From positions 1 through 12,823 of the forward strand of contig CAMBCD010000041.1 in NCBI GenBank assembly GCA_945863085.1: 12,823 bases of DNA. Reading direction: 5' to 3'. Source of the stretch: Bordetella parapertussis. Its GTDB lineage: Bacteria > Pseudomonadota > Gammaproteobacteria > Burkholderiales > SG8-41. The translations under genes and the position numbers were made by a program. Each line of letters opens with the position of its first letter. Position 1 is the stretch's first letter. This document shows positions 1 through 7,472 of this stretch, piece by piece. The notes beneath the pieces were generated by a model, which ran no database searches, was not told the origin of the DNA, and saw only the letters and a program-made list of their open reading frames with translations.

Positions 1-1307
1 TCCAGCGCGCCTGCCGTGAAATGGGCATCAAGACGGTGGTCGTGCATTCCGAGGCCGACGCCGAAGCCAAATATGTCCGGCTGGCCGACGAGTCGGTGTG
101 CATCGGGCCCGCGCCTTCGGCCCTGAGTTACCTCAATGTGCCGGCGATCATCAGCGCGGCGGAGGTGACCGATGCCGAGGCGATCCATCCGGGTTACGGC
201 TTCCTGTCCGAAAATGCGGATTTTGCCGAACGTGTCGAACAAAGCGGTTTCACCTTCATCGGCCCCAAGGCCGAGACCATCCGCCTGATGGGCGACAAGG
301 TCAGCGCCAAAAACATGATGAAAAAAGCCGGCGTGCCGGTGGTGCCGGGCATGGACGGCGCGCTGCCGGAGGAGCCCAAGGAAGTGGTGAAGATCGCCCG
401 CCAGATCGGCTACCCGGTGATCATCAAGGCGGCCGGCGGCGGCGGCGGGCGCGGCATGCGTGTCGTGCATACCGAAGCGGCACTGAAGAATGCGGTCAAT
501 ACCACACGTGCCGAAGCACAGGCGGCGTTCAACAATCCTTCGGTGTACATGGAAAAATACCTGGAGAAGCCGCGCCACATTGAAATCCAGGTGCTCGCCG
601 ACAAACACCGCAACGCGTTTTACCTGGGGGATCGCGACTGCTCGATGCAGCGCCGCCACCAGAAGATCATCGAGGAAGCGCCGGCCCCCCTGCTGAACGC
701 GCGCGCTCGCGCCCGCATCGGTGAGCGTTGCGCCGAGGCTTGCCGGAAAATCGGGTATGAAGGCGTCGGTACCTTCGAGTTTCTCTACGAAGGCGGCGAA
801 TTCTTTTTCATCGAAATGAATACCCGGCTGCAGGTCGAACATCCGGTGACCGAGTGCGTGACCGGACATGATCTGGTGCAGTTGCAGATCCGTGTTGCCG
901 CCGGTGAAAAGCTGACGCTGCGGCAAAAAGACATCGTGTTGAAGGGGCATGCCATCGAATGCCGCATCAATGCCGAGGATCCGTACAAATTCACGCCTTC
1001 GCCCGGGCGCATCACCTCGTTGCACATGCCGGGAGGCCCTGGCATCCGTGTCGATTCCCACGCCTACAACGGTTATTTCGTGCCGCCGCATTACGATTCG
1101 CTGCTTGGCAAGATCATCGCCTATGGCGACACGCGGGAACAGGCGATCGCACGCATGCACATCGCCCTGTCGGAAACCGTCATTGAGGGCATTAGCACCA
1201 ACCTGCCGCTGCACCGGGAATTGATGCGCGACGCTGCCTTCCTGCGCGGTGGCACCAGCATCCATTATCTCGAAGAGCGGCTGGCGAAGCTGACCCGCGC
1301 CGAATAA
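1..1307 (+). CDS. accC: Biotin carboxylase subunit of acetyl-CoA carboxylase (5' partial)
   Basis: This is the ATP-dependent biotin carboxylase of acetyl-CoA carboxylase. It carboxylates biotin on AccB in the first committed step of fatty acid synthesis, in the cytoplasm. The reading frame is open from base 3, and the first codons (QRACREMG) match the family, so the ATG at 21 is internal. By comparison with the roughly 449-residue E. coli protein, about 17 N-terminal residues lie outside the window. The glycine-rich ATP-grasp loop GGGGGRGM is encoded near 433-456. The catalytic-region motif [14 protein letters not shown] is encoded near 814-855. The C-terminus ([12 protein letters not shown]) also matches the family. 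prmA follows after 24 bp. accB is expected just upstream but cannot be seen. The identification is near certain. Confidence 0.97.
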   Translation, partial: QRACREMGIKTVVVHSEADAEAKYVRLADESVCIGPAPSALSYLNVPAIISAAEVTDAEAIHPGYGFLSENADFAERVEQSGFTFIGPKAETIRLMGDKVSAKNMMKKAGVPVVPGMDGALPEEPKEVVKIARQIGYPVIIKAAGGGGGRGMRVVHTEAALKNAVNTTRAEAQAAFNNPSVYMEKYLEKPRHIEIQVLADKHRNAFYLGDRDCSMQRRHQKIIEEAPAPLLNARARARIGERCAEACRKIGYEGVGTFEFLYEGGEFFFIEMNTRLQVEHPVTECVTGHDLVQLQIRVAAGEKLTLRQKDIVLKGHAIECRINAEDPYKFTPSPGRITSLHMPGGPGIRVDSHAYNGYFVPPHYDSLLGKIIAYGDTREQAIARMHIALSETVIEGISTNLPLHRELMRDAAFLRGGTSIHYLEERLAKLTRAE

Positions 1308-1331
1308 CGCACCCGCTTCCGACCGGACTCC

Positions 1332-2225
1332 ATGCCCTGGCTGTGCGCAATCCTGCATGTGGCTGAATCGGCCGTTGAAGATCTGAGCGACGCGCTGCTC
1401 GACGCCGGCGCCCTGGCGGTGGATGTGCAGGATGCCGCGGCCGGCACTGCCGCAGAACGCCCGATATTCGCCGAACCCGGCGAAGCCCCCGCCACCGGTT
1501 GGCAGGCCAACCGCGTCAGCGCCCTGTTTGCTATCGATGCCGATCTGCATCTGCTGATTCCGCAGGCATTGGCCGAAGCCGGCATCGCGCCGGCATCCGA
1601 ATTCCGTGTGGAACGCGTCGAAGATGCCGACTGGGTGCGCCTGACGCAGAGCCAGTTCCAGCCGCTGCAGATCACGCCGCGGCTGTGGGTGGTGCCGAGC
1701 TGGCATGAATTGCCGGATCCTGCGGCGGTCAACATCGTGCTTGATCCCGGCGTCGCCTTCGGCACCGGCGCGCATCCGACGACGCGGCTGTGTCTGCGCT
1801 GGCTGGATGAAGTGGTGACCCCGGATGCGGATGTGCTCGACTACGGTTGCGGCTCCGGCATCCTGGCGATTGCCGCGATGAAACTCGGCGCGCGCAGCGC
1901 CCGCGGTATCGACATCGACCCGCAGGCGGTGCTGGCGGCGCAGGACAACGCCACGCGCAATCGGGTGCAGGCGGATTTTGCCGCGGCGGCGGATGATGCG
2001 CCGGTCCGGCCCGCGCAGATCGTTGTTGCCAACATTCTGGCGAATCCCTTGACCGTGCTGGCACCGTTGCTGGCACGGCTCACGCTGCCCGGCGGACGTA
2101 TTGCGCTGTCCGGTATTCTCATCGAACAGACACAATCGGTGCTCGACGCCTACGCGGCGAATTTCAGGATGCAATCCAGCGATCACGATGACGGCTGGGT
2201 GTTGCTGACGGGTATTCGCAGGTAG
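1332..2225 (+). CDS. prmA: Ribosomal protein L11 methyltransferase
   Basis: PrmA is a SAM-dependent methyltransferase that trimethylates amino groups of ribosomal protein L11 in the cytoplasm. The 297-residue length is close to the 293 of E. coli. An N-terminal substrate-recognition domain covers roughly residues 1-115. The family signature DPGVAFGTGAHPTT is at 138-151. The SAM-binding loop DYGCGSG is at 170-176, and the acidic ribose-binding turn DIDP lies shortly after. The PrmA-type NILANP motif is at 234-239. The start at 1332 gives the family N-terminus MPWL; no strong Shine-Dalgarno sequence precedes it. It lies 24 bp after accC and 10 bp before the next gene, so co-transcription with accC is likely. 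Confidence 0.96.
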   Translation: MPWLCAILHVAESAVEDLSDALLDAGALAVDVQDAAAGTAAERPIFAEPGEAPATGWQANRVSALFAIDADLHLLIPQALAEAGIAPASEFRVERVEDADWVRLTQSQFQPLQITPRLWVVPSWHELPDPAAVNIVLDPGVAFGTGAHPTTRLCLRWLDEVVTPDADVLDYGCGSGILAIAAMKLGARSARGIDIDPQAVLAAQDNATRNRVQADFAAAADDAPVRPAQIVVANILANPLTVLAPLLARLTLPGGRIALSGILIEQTQSVLDAYAANFRMQSSDHDDGWVLLTGIRR

Positions 2226-2235
2226 AGTAGCGCCC

Positions 2236-3174
2236 ATGTCGCTGCTCACCCGCTGCACGCATTGCCATACCGTGTTCCGCATTACGCCGGAACAGTTGCA
2301 GGCGCATGGCGGCAAGGTGCGCTGCGGGCGCTGTCTGCAGATATTCGACGGCATGGTGGCGCTGGCGCCGGATGCACCGGTGGTGCCGGCACCGGAGATT
2401 CCGCAACCCGTCGCGGCAGCGCCCACGCTTGCTGCAGCCGGACCCGCGCTGGAGGCGCCCCCGCCATCACCGGCATCCGTTGAAGAACTCGTGGCGCCGC
2501 CGCCTGACACGGTACCGCTGCACACGGTGTCCGATACGACAGCGGATGCCGAACCCTTGCTCGACAGCCTTCCGGAGGCGCCGGCCGAAACGCCGGAGTT
2601 GAGTCCGTCGGTTGAGCTGGAAGCGGAGCGGCTGGCGACGGCGGCTGAAAATCCGTTTATCCACGAGCCGGAGATGACGGAACCCGCAGCACGCCGGCCG
2701 TGGCTGGCCGCGGCCGGCGTCGTACTCGCGACTGTATTGACAGGGCAGGCGATTTTTTTCTATCGCGGCGAGATTGCCGCCCGGCACCCGCAGGCAAGGC
2801 AATGGTTGAACGCGGCATGCACACAGGCCGGCTGCACGGTGCCCTTGCCACGCGTCACCAAAGCACTGTTGATCGAAGCTTCCGATTTGCAACTGCTTGA
2901 TCCGTCGCGTCCCGAGCGTATCCAGCTGACAGCGACATTGCGCAACCATGCCGGCCATGATGTGGCCTACCCGGCGCTGGATCTGGTGCTGACCAATGCC
3001 AATGACCACACCCTGGCGCGGCGTATTTTTCTGCCCGCCGAGTATCTGGGCGGCCGTGATCCACGCGCCGGCATTGCGGCGAATGCCGAACTGACCGTGC
3101 GCCTCGCGCTGGAAACCGGCAATCTGGGGGCTGCCGGCTTTCGTCTTGCGGTATTGCCGGCGCCGCTGCACTAA
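2236..3174 (+). CDS. Zinc-ribbon, single-pass membrane protein (DUF3426 family)
   Basis: The function of this family is not established. The N-terminus is an MJ0042-type zinc ribbon with cysteine pairs C7/C10 and C30/C33 around HTVFRITPEQL, typical of proteins carrying a C-terminal DUF3426 domain. A long low-complexity linker rich in Pro, Ala and Glu covers about residues 45-150. One membrane segment follows at about 155-175 (WLAAAGVVLATVLTGQAIFF). The C-terminal domain starts with a Cys-containing segment (C195 and C200) and ends at residue 312. With a cytoplasmic zinc ribbon, the C-terminal domain would be periplasmic; this is inference. It lies 10 bp after prmA in a gene order common in betaproteobacteria. 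The 412-codon minus-strand frame over this region is an antisense artefact. Confidence 0.88.
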   Translation: MSLLTRCTHCHTVFRITPEQLQAHGGKVRCGRCLQIFDGMVALAPDAPVVPAPEIPQPVAAAPTLAAAGPALEAPPPSPASVEELVAPPPDTVPLHTVSDTTADAEPLLDSLPEAPAETPELSPSVELEAERLATAAENPFIHEPEMTEPAARRPWLAAAGVVLATVLTGQAIFFYRGEIAARHPQARQWLNAACTQAGCTVPLPRVTKALLIEASDLQLLDPSRPERIQLTATLRNHAGHDVAYPALDLVLTNANDHTLARRIFLPAEYLGGRDPRAGIAANAELTVRLALETGNLGAAGFRLAVLPAPLH

Positions 3175-3225
3175 AATCACATAACTAATTGTTTTAATTG
3201 ATAATTTAAGAATTCTGGAGCAACC
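3175..3225 (+). promoter_or_regulatory. AT-rich leader before gcvH with Shine-Dalgarno site
   Basis: These 51 bases are far more AT-rich than the coding DNA on either side, with runs such as ATAACTAATTGTTTTAATTG. They end in GGAG at 3217-3220, five bases before the gcvH ATG, which fixes that start. Composition suggests a promoter for gcvH, with GATAAT at 3200-3205 as a possible -10. I could not find a convincing -35 at the right distance, so the promoter call is weak. Confidence 0.35.
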
Positions 3226-3615
3226 ATGAGCACCCCGGAACAACTCAAGTACAGCACCACGCATCAATGGGCGCGGCGTGAGAGCGATGGCACCGTGACC
3301 GTAGGCATCACTGATCATGCGCAGGAGATGCTGGGCGACGTGGTGTTCGTCGACAATCCCAAGGCCGGCAGCAGCGTGCAGCAGGGCGCAGTCTGCGGCG
3401 TCATCGAGTCGGTAAAAGCCGCTTCGGACATTTATGCCCCGGTGTCCGGTGAAGTCATCGCAGTGAATGCCGAACTGGCGGATGCGCCGGAAAAAGTGAA
3501 TGAGGATCCGTACGCTGCATGGATGTTCCGCGTCAAACCGGCGGATCCGGCGCAGCTGGATACCTTGCTCGATGCCGCGGCGTACCAGAAAATCGCCGAC
3601 GCCGAAAAAACCTGA
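3226..3615 (+). CDS. gcvH: Glycine cleavage system H protein (lipoyl carrier)
   Basis: GcvH carries the lipoyl arm that shuttles the aminomethyl group between the P, T and L proteins of the glycine cleavage system. In several bacteria it is also a scaffold for lipoate synthesis. The protein is 129 residues, the usual length. The lipoylation motif [14 protein letters not shown] is present with the acceptor lysine at K64, matching the E. coli site. The N-terminus ([21 protein letters not shown]) and the region EVNEDPY-type ([14 protein letters not shown]) are also family-like. A GGAG ribosome-binding site sits five bases upstream. gcvT and gcvP are not in this window, so the gene is separated from its usual partners here. 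Confidence 0.95.
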   Translation: MSTPEQLKYSTTHQWARRESDGTVTVGITDHAQEMLGDVVFVDNPKAGSSVQQGAVCGVIESVKAASDIYAPVSGEVIAVNAELADAPEKVNEDPYAAWMFRVKPADPAQLDTLLDAAAYQKIADAEKT

Positions 3616-3644
3616 CGTTATCGCCGCTTCTAATCGTCGCTTGC

Positions 3645-3662
3645 ACCGCGGTTCGGTTTTTT
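3645..3662 (+). terminator. Weak hairpin plus T-run after gcvH
   Basis: ACCG at 3645-3648 can pair with CGGT at 3654-3657 around a five-base loop, followed by a run of six Ts (3657-3662). The stem is short, so this is at best a weak rho-independent terminator between gcvH and tpx. The rest of the 166-base gap (3616-3781) shows only a partial extended -10 around 3674-3681 and the tpx ribosome-binding site. Confidence 0.25.
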
Positions 3663-3781
3663 CATCAGTTCGTGATACAAGTACGGTACCTGAGCAATAC
3701 CCCATAACAGGGCGCGCATGCCGCAGCCCGGCATCGCGTGGGCAGCAATCTTCAAATCAGGACCATCACAAGGAGAGCAAC

Positions 3782-4282
3782 ATGGCAGCAGTTACCCTGG
3801 GCGGCAACCCGATCACCGTCGCCGGCAATTTCCCGAAAAAGGGCGACAGCGCCCCCGATTTCACGCTGACCGCGAAAGACCTGAAAGAAACCGGACTCAA
3901 GGATTACGCCGGCAAGCGCAAGGTGCTGAACATCGTGCCGAGCCTGGATACCCCCGTGTGCCAGGCCTCGACGCGCAAATTCAATGCCGAAGCGACCAAG
4001 CTTGGCAATACCGTGGTGCTGGTGATTGCCGCCGACCTGCCGTTCGCGATGGGTCGTTTCTGCGGCGCCGAAGGTTTGAATGACGTGCTGACGCTGTCGA
4101 CCTTCCGCAACCGTGATTTCCACGGCAAGTACGGCGTTGACATCACCGATGGTGCACTGCGCGGCCTGACCGCCCGCGGCGTGGTCGTGCTCGATGAAAA
4201 CAACAAGGTGCTGCACGCCGAACTGGTGCCGGAAATCAAGCAGGAACCGAATTACGACGCTGCGCTTGCCGCGTTGAAATAA
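3782..4282 (+). CDS. tpx: Thiol peroxidase (atypical 2-Cys peroxiredoxin)
   Basis: Tpx reduces hydrogen peroxide and organic hydroperoxides using thioredoxin. The 166-residue protein matches the family length. The peroxidatic cysteine is C60 in [10 protein letters not shown] and the resolving cysteine is C94 in MGRFCGAEG, aligned with C61 and C95 of E. coli Tpx. The start at 3782 is set by AGGAGAG at 3771-3777 and by the family-like N-terminus [11 protein letters not shown]. The frame is open farther upstream, but that part overlaps gcvH out of frame and is not protein-like. The gene is probably its own transcription unit, followed by a strong hairpin. Confidence 0.96.
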   Translation: MAAVTLGGNPITVAGNFPKKGDSAPDFTLTAKDLKETGLKDYAGKRKVLNIVPSLDTPVCQASTRKFNAEATKLGNTVVLVIAADLPFAMGRFCGAEGLNDVLTLSTFRNRDFHGKYGVDITDGALRGLTARGVVVLDENNKVLHAELVPEIKQEPNYDAALAALK

Positions 4283-4286
4283 CAGC

Positions 4287-4316
4287 GGCTGCGGCGCCTG
4301 GACGGGCGCCGCTGCC
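4287..4316 (+). terminator. GC-rich hairpin downstream of tpx
   Basis: GCGGCGCC at 4291-4298 pairs perfectly with GGCGCCGC at 4305-4312 around a six-base loop. Three more pairs (GGC/GCC) lie outside a T-T mismatch. It begins four bases after the tpx stop. No T-tract follows, so it may be a poor terminator or an mRNA 3'-end stabiliser. Confidence 0.45.
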
Positions 4317-4355
4317 TGCGCCCGGATCTGCGACCGAATCACCAGGGGCATGGCC

Positions 4356-4742
4356 ATGGATGACGCACCCACCGGCGAAAGTCCGCACAAGGGCAAGACC
4401 GGATTGAAGCGTGTGTGGAACGCACTGTTTTATTCCATCGACGGCATGAGCGCGGCGTTCCGCCATGAAGATGCTTTCCGCCAGGAGGTTTTTCTTGCGG
4501 CACTGCTGATTCCTGCCGCACTGTTCACGCCGGCCAGCGGCCTTGGCAAGGCGCTGATGATCGCCGTGGTGCTGCTGGTGCTGATCGTTGAATTGCTCAA
4601 TTCCGCAGTTGAAGCGGCGGTCGACCGCATTTCCCTGGAAAACCACGCGCTGGCCAAACGTGCCAAGGACATCGGCAGTGCCGCGGTTCTGCTGGCGCTG
4701 ATCAACGTGCCGGTAGTTTGGGGGCTGGTGCTGTTCGGCTGA
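4356..4742 (+). CDS. dgkA: Diacylglycerol kinase (integral membrane)
   Basis: DgkA phosphorylates diacylglycerol to phosphatidic acid with ATP in the inner membrane, recycling lipid by-products. The 128-residue protein has three predicted membrane segments. Its core motifs are HEDAFRQE, VELLNSAVEAAVDR (E79, N82, E86) and AKRAKDIGSA (K104, D105), covering the conserved catalytic residues of the E. coli enzyme. Two in-frame ATGs exist, at 4350 and 4356. AGGGG at 4344-4348 is one base from the first and seven from the second, so 4356 is preferred. The N-terminal tail (about 25 residues) is longer than in E. coli. It lies just upstream of the glycosyltransferase and acts on the same lipid intermediate expected there. 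Confidence 0.93.
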   Translation: MDDAPTGESPHKGKTGLKRVWNALFYSIDGMSAAFRHEDAFRQEVFLAALLIPAALFTPASGLGKALMIAVVLLVLIVELLNSAVEAAVDRISLENHALAKRAKDIGSAAVLLALINVPVVWGLVLFG

Positions 4743-4776
4743 AGTTGCGGCGGCCGTCCGGACATTTACGAAAGAA

Positions 4777-4805
4777 CTGTCGCGCAAACTTCATAAATGT
4801 TTCAC
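4777..4805 (+). promoter_or_regulatory. Candidate PhoB-binding site (Pho box) before the glycosyltransferase
   Basis: Three 7-base elements lie at exact 11-base spacing: CTGTCGC (4777-4783), ACTTCAT (4788-4794) and GTTTCAC (4799-4805). The last two with their AAAT spacer form an 18-mer matching 13 of 18 positions of the E. coli Pho box consensus CTGTCATAAATCTGTCAC, including the central TCATAAAT and terminal TCAC. The first is a further half-site with five of seven matches. No good -10 follows at the usual 10-base distance (4816-4821 is CATCGC), which lowers confidence. Matches were counted by eye without background scoring. Confidence 0.5.
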
Positions 4806-4881
4806 CGGGCAGTCGCATCGCCACGGCACGATGCGCGGCATGGACGGCGCCGACATCGTATTGCAGCACTACCCGGCCGCC

Positions 4882-6057
4882 ATGCGCAAAATGCGCGTGG
4901 CGATGGTCACCGAAACCTATCCGCCGGAAATCAACGGCGTGGCGATGACCATGGGGCGCATCGTGACCGGACTGCAGGCGCGCGGCCATACCGTGCAGCT
5001 GATCCGGCCGCGCCAGCACCCCGGTGATCATCCGGCGGAACAACCGTTATTCGAGGAGGTGTTGCAGCGGGGCGTGCCGATTCCCCGTTACGACGCGTTG
5101 AAGCTCGGCCTGCCGGCGAAGCAGGCCTTGTTGCGGCTGTGGGCGAAGCTGCGGCCGGACATCGTGCACGTGGTCACCGAAGGTCCGCTCGGCTGGTCGG
5201 CGCTGGCGGCGGCCTCCAAACTGAAACTGCCGGTGACCACGGATTTCCATACCAATTTCCACAGCTACAGCGCGCACTACGGCGTCGGCTGGCTGAAAAT
5301 GCCGATCACCGCGTACCTGCGCAAATTTCACAACAAGGCCCTGAGCACGCTGGTGCCTACCGAAAGCCTGCGCCGCGAACTGGCCGCCCTCGGCTTTCGC
5401 AACCTGGAAGTGGTGGCGCGCGGCGTCGATACCGCCTTGTTCAATCCGCAACGGCGCAGCGCGGCATTGCGCCGGGAATGGGGTGTCAGGGATGGGGAAC
5501 CGGTCGCGTTGTCGGTCGGACGCCTGGCGCCGGAAAAAAACCTGCCGCTGGTATTGCGCGCGTACCGGTTGATGCGCGAGTTGCAGCCGCGCCTGCGCCT
5601 GGTACTGGTCGGTGACGGTCCGGAGCGTGCCCGCCTTGCCCGCGAAAATCCCGACGTGATTTTTGCCGGCATGCGCACCGGCGAGGATCTTGCCGCGCAT
5701 TACGCGTCCGCCGATGTGTTCCTGTTTCCGAGCGTGACCGAGACCTACGGCAACGTCACCGTCGAAGCCATGGCCAGCGGGCTGGCCGTCGTTGCCTATG
5801 ATTACGCTGCCGCGCAGCAGCACATCCGCCACAACCGGAACGGCGTGCTGGTGCCTTTCGATGCCGCCGATGATTATGTGCAGGCGGCGGCAGCGCTGGT
5901 CAACGATGCGACGCGCATCAAAGAACTTGGTGCAAATGCCCGCATCACCACCGAAAAACTCGACTGGTCGTGCATCGTCGCCGAATTCGAACAGGCCTTG
6001 CTGCGTTTGATTGACGACGCGCAGACCGAGGTGATGGCGGCCCATGCTGCCGCTTGA
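4882..6057 (+). CDS. GT4-family glycosyltransferase, probably glycolipid-forming
   Basis: This is a GT-B retaining glycosyltransferase of the Glycos_transf_4/1 type, similar in style to SqdX/SQD2, MgtA-type mannosyltransferases and the diacylglycerol glycosyltransferase Agt. Starting at 4882 it has 391 residues. The N-terminal motif TETYPPEINGVAMTM begins at about residue 9. FHTNFHSYSAHYG is near 122-134. The nucleotide-binding VGRLAPEKN is at 212-220 (R214, K219). The E-x7-E sugar-nucleotide motif is E287/E295 in TETYGNVTVEAMASG. The frame is open to an ATG at 4831, but the added residues are not family-like; 4891 is also possible, and no start has a clear ribosome-binding site. A Pho-box-like array lies upstream and a PAP2 gene overlaps its end by 14 bases, pointing to lipid work. 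Donor and acceptor are unproven. Confidence 0.85.
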   Translation: MRKMRVAMVTETYPPEINGVAMTMGRIVTGLQARGHTVQLIRPRQHPGDHPAEQPLFEEVLQRGVPIPRYDALKLGLPAKQALLRLWAKLRPDIVHVVTEGPLGWSALAAASKLKLPVTTDFHTNFHSYSAHYGVGWLKMPITAYLRKFHNKALSTLVPTESLRRELAALGFRNLEVVARGVDTALFNPQRRSAALRREWGVRDGEPVALSVGRLAPEKNLPLVLRAYRLMRELQPRLRLVLVGDGPERARLARENPDVIFAGMRTGEDLAAHYASADVFLFPSVTETYGNVTVEAMASGLAVVAYDYAAAQQHIRHNRNGVLVPFDAADDYVQAAAALVNDATRIKELGANARITTEKLDWSCIVAEFEQALLRLIDDAQTEVMAAHAAA

Positions 6058-6580
6058 ACGCCTGACGTTTGAACGCGTCATGAACTGGGATCTGCAGGTC
6101 TGCCTGCGCTCCAACCGCGTCTGCCGCCGCGTCAGCTGGCGCCTGCTGTTCCGCGGCATCAGCGTACTCGGCGACGGCATGGCCTGGTATGCGCTGATGG
6201 CCTTCCTGCTGCTGCGTGACCGCGATGCGGCCGTGGTACCGGTACTGCACATGGTCGCGGTCGGACTGGTGTGTACCGTGGCCTATAAATGGCTGAAAAA
6301 ACGCACGCTGCGGCCGCGGCCGTACCAGGCGCATGCCGGCATCGAACATTTTGCAGCACCCCTGGACCGTTTCAGTTTTCCGTCGGGCCATACGCTGCAC
6401 GCCGTGGCCTTTACGCTGGTCGCGCTGGCCTATTATCCGGCGCTGGCCTGGCTGCTGCTGCCGTTCACGCTGCTGATTGCCGTATCACGCGTGGTGCTCG
6501 GCCTGCATTATCCCAGCGACGTGCTGGTCGGTGCGCTGCTCGGTGCGGCGATCGCCGCGCTGTCATTCAGCGCTATTTAG
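6044..6580 (+). CDS. PAP2-family membrane phosphatase
   Basis: This is an integral membrane phosphatase of the PAP2/type 2 phosphatidic acid phosphatase family, 178 residues with about five hydrophobic segments. All three signature motifs are present: K85-x6-R92-P93, PSGH at 113-116 (catalytic H116), and S148-R149-x5-H155-x3-D159. Substrates in the family include phosphatidic acid, phosphatidylglycerophosphate and undecaprenyl pyrophosphate. Its start lies 14 bases inside the glycosyltransferase gene, suggesting translational coupling, so dephosphorylation of phosphatidate to diacylglycerol for glycosylation is an attractive role (inference). Recycling of undecaprenyl pyrophosphate is an alternative. 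Its stop overlaps the stop of the convergent phospholipase gene. Confidence 0.9.
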   Translation: MLPLERLTFERVMNWDLQVCLRSNRVCRRVSWRLLFRGISVLGDGMAWYALMAFLLLRDRDAAVVPVLHMVAVGLVCTVAYKWLKKRTLRPRPYQAHAGIEHFAAPLDRFSFPSGHTLHAVAFTLVALAYYPALAWLLLPFTLLIAVSRVVLGLHYPSDVLVGALLGAAIAALSFSAI

Positions 6581-7439
6581 CGCCGGACTTTTCGTCCTGA
6601 CTGAAGAAATCCCGCGGCAGCGGGATGAAGCGCGGCGCATGCTGCGGCGCGCCGGTGTGGATCTTGTCGCGCGCGGTCGCTGCGCATGCGACTTCCGGCG
6701 CCCAGGCCGGTGCGTCGCCGGCAATGACGCGGTTCATCTGCTCCAGGCGCTGCGTGGTCTGCGTCACATAATAATCAAAGCGCTGCGTGACGCCGGCATC
6801 CATCAGGCGCGCACCGCGGTAGGCGGCCTGATGCAGCCCGCTGCCGCGCAGCCATTGTTCGCCATGCGCGAGATAACGCAGTGCGCGCAGGGTGTGGTCC
6901 GGGGGCGAGCCGAAATGGCGGGCGGCAAATGCGGTGATGACCGCCAGGTGCCGCCGCAGCAAGCGGTGCGGCCGCGCGTAAAGCTGGCCGGCGAGGTGCG
7001 CATCCATCGCCCATTCCGACGCTGCATGCACCGCCAGTGGCAGCGGGTTCAGCCACAGCGTTTCATGTGCCGGCACGAAATGGTTGTGGGCGACGATGTC
7101 GGACAGCAGGTGGCTGCAGTATCCGGCGGCCAGTGCGGCGTGTTCGTCGTGATCGGCGTCCTGCAGCAGGCGCCGCGCGACCGACCATTGATGCGTGGCG
7201 GCCAGCCGCGGATCGCGCACCCAGCCGCTGAACAGCGACACATCGGGCAGGCAGGCGCCGGCAAGCAGCAGCTCCGGAAACCGTTTTGCGGCGCGACGAA
7301 AACGCGCGTCGGCGAGCGGAATGGCCCACAACAGCAGCTGTGCAAAATAAAGATGGGTGTACAGCCCCCAGGCCCAGGCGTCGGCGCTGTGCAGCGCGAG
7401 GGGCGCGATCCAGAATACGGCAGTGATGGTGTTGCGCAC
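6573..7439 (-). CDS. Secreted zinc-dependent phospholipase C-like protein (PF00882 type)
   Basis: The 288-residue protein resembles the zinc-dependent phospholipase C family, which hydrolyses phospholipids to diacylglycerol and a phosphorylated head group. All nine zinc-ligand positions of Bacillus cereus PLC have plausible counterparts in order: W24, H29, D66, H83, H110, D114, H120, H138 and E142. The segment HLLSDIVAHNH keeps the exact H-x3-D-x5-H spacing, and HAASE keeps H-x3-E. Residues 1-23 form a signal-peptide-like stretch ending AWA, and cleavage there would expose W24 as the N-terminal zinc ligand, as in B. cereus. The only usable start is GTG at 7439, with no ribosome-binding site. 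The 150-residue C-terminal part is less recognisable. Enzyme activity and substrate are inferred. A Pho-box-like array lies upstream. Confidence 0.78.
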   Translation of the reverse strand: MRNTITAVFWIAPLALHSADAWAWGLYTHLYFAQLLLWAIPLADARFRRAAKRFPELLLAGACLPDVSLFSGWVRDPRLAATHQWSVARRLLQDADHDEHAALAAGYCSHLLSDIVAHNHFVPAHETLWLNPLPLAVHAASEWAMDAHLAGQLYARPHRLLRRHLAVITAFAARHFGSPPDHTLRALRYLAHGEQWLRGSGLHQAAYRGARLMDAGVTQRFDYYVTQTTQRLEQMNRVIAGDAPAWAPEVACAATARDKIHTGAPQHAPRFIPLPRDFFSQDEKSGAK

Positions 7440-7472
7440 GACCGCAGTATCGGTGCCCTGTCTTGCCGCACA

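Noticed and set aside
2467..3705. Long minus-strand open frame (412 codons) opposite the zinc-ribbon gene and gcvH
   Set aside because: Its translation has no recognisable domain, is rich in Arg, His and Gln as expected for antisense of GC-rich genes, and both plus-strand genes are clear family members.
3500..3781. Upstream extension of the tpx frame
   Set aside because: It overlaps gcvH out of frame; the ribosome-binding site and family N-terminus place the tpx start at 3782.
4756..4763. GTCCGGAC perfect 8-bp palindrome upstream of the glycosyltransferase
   Set aside because: Short palindromes of this size are expected by chance in GC-rich DNA and it has no second copy nearby.
5047..6252. 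Minus-strand open frame (401 codons) opposite the glycosyltransferase and PAP2 genes
   Set aside because: Antisense shadow of two genes with complete catalytic motifs; no ribosome-binding site or domain seen.
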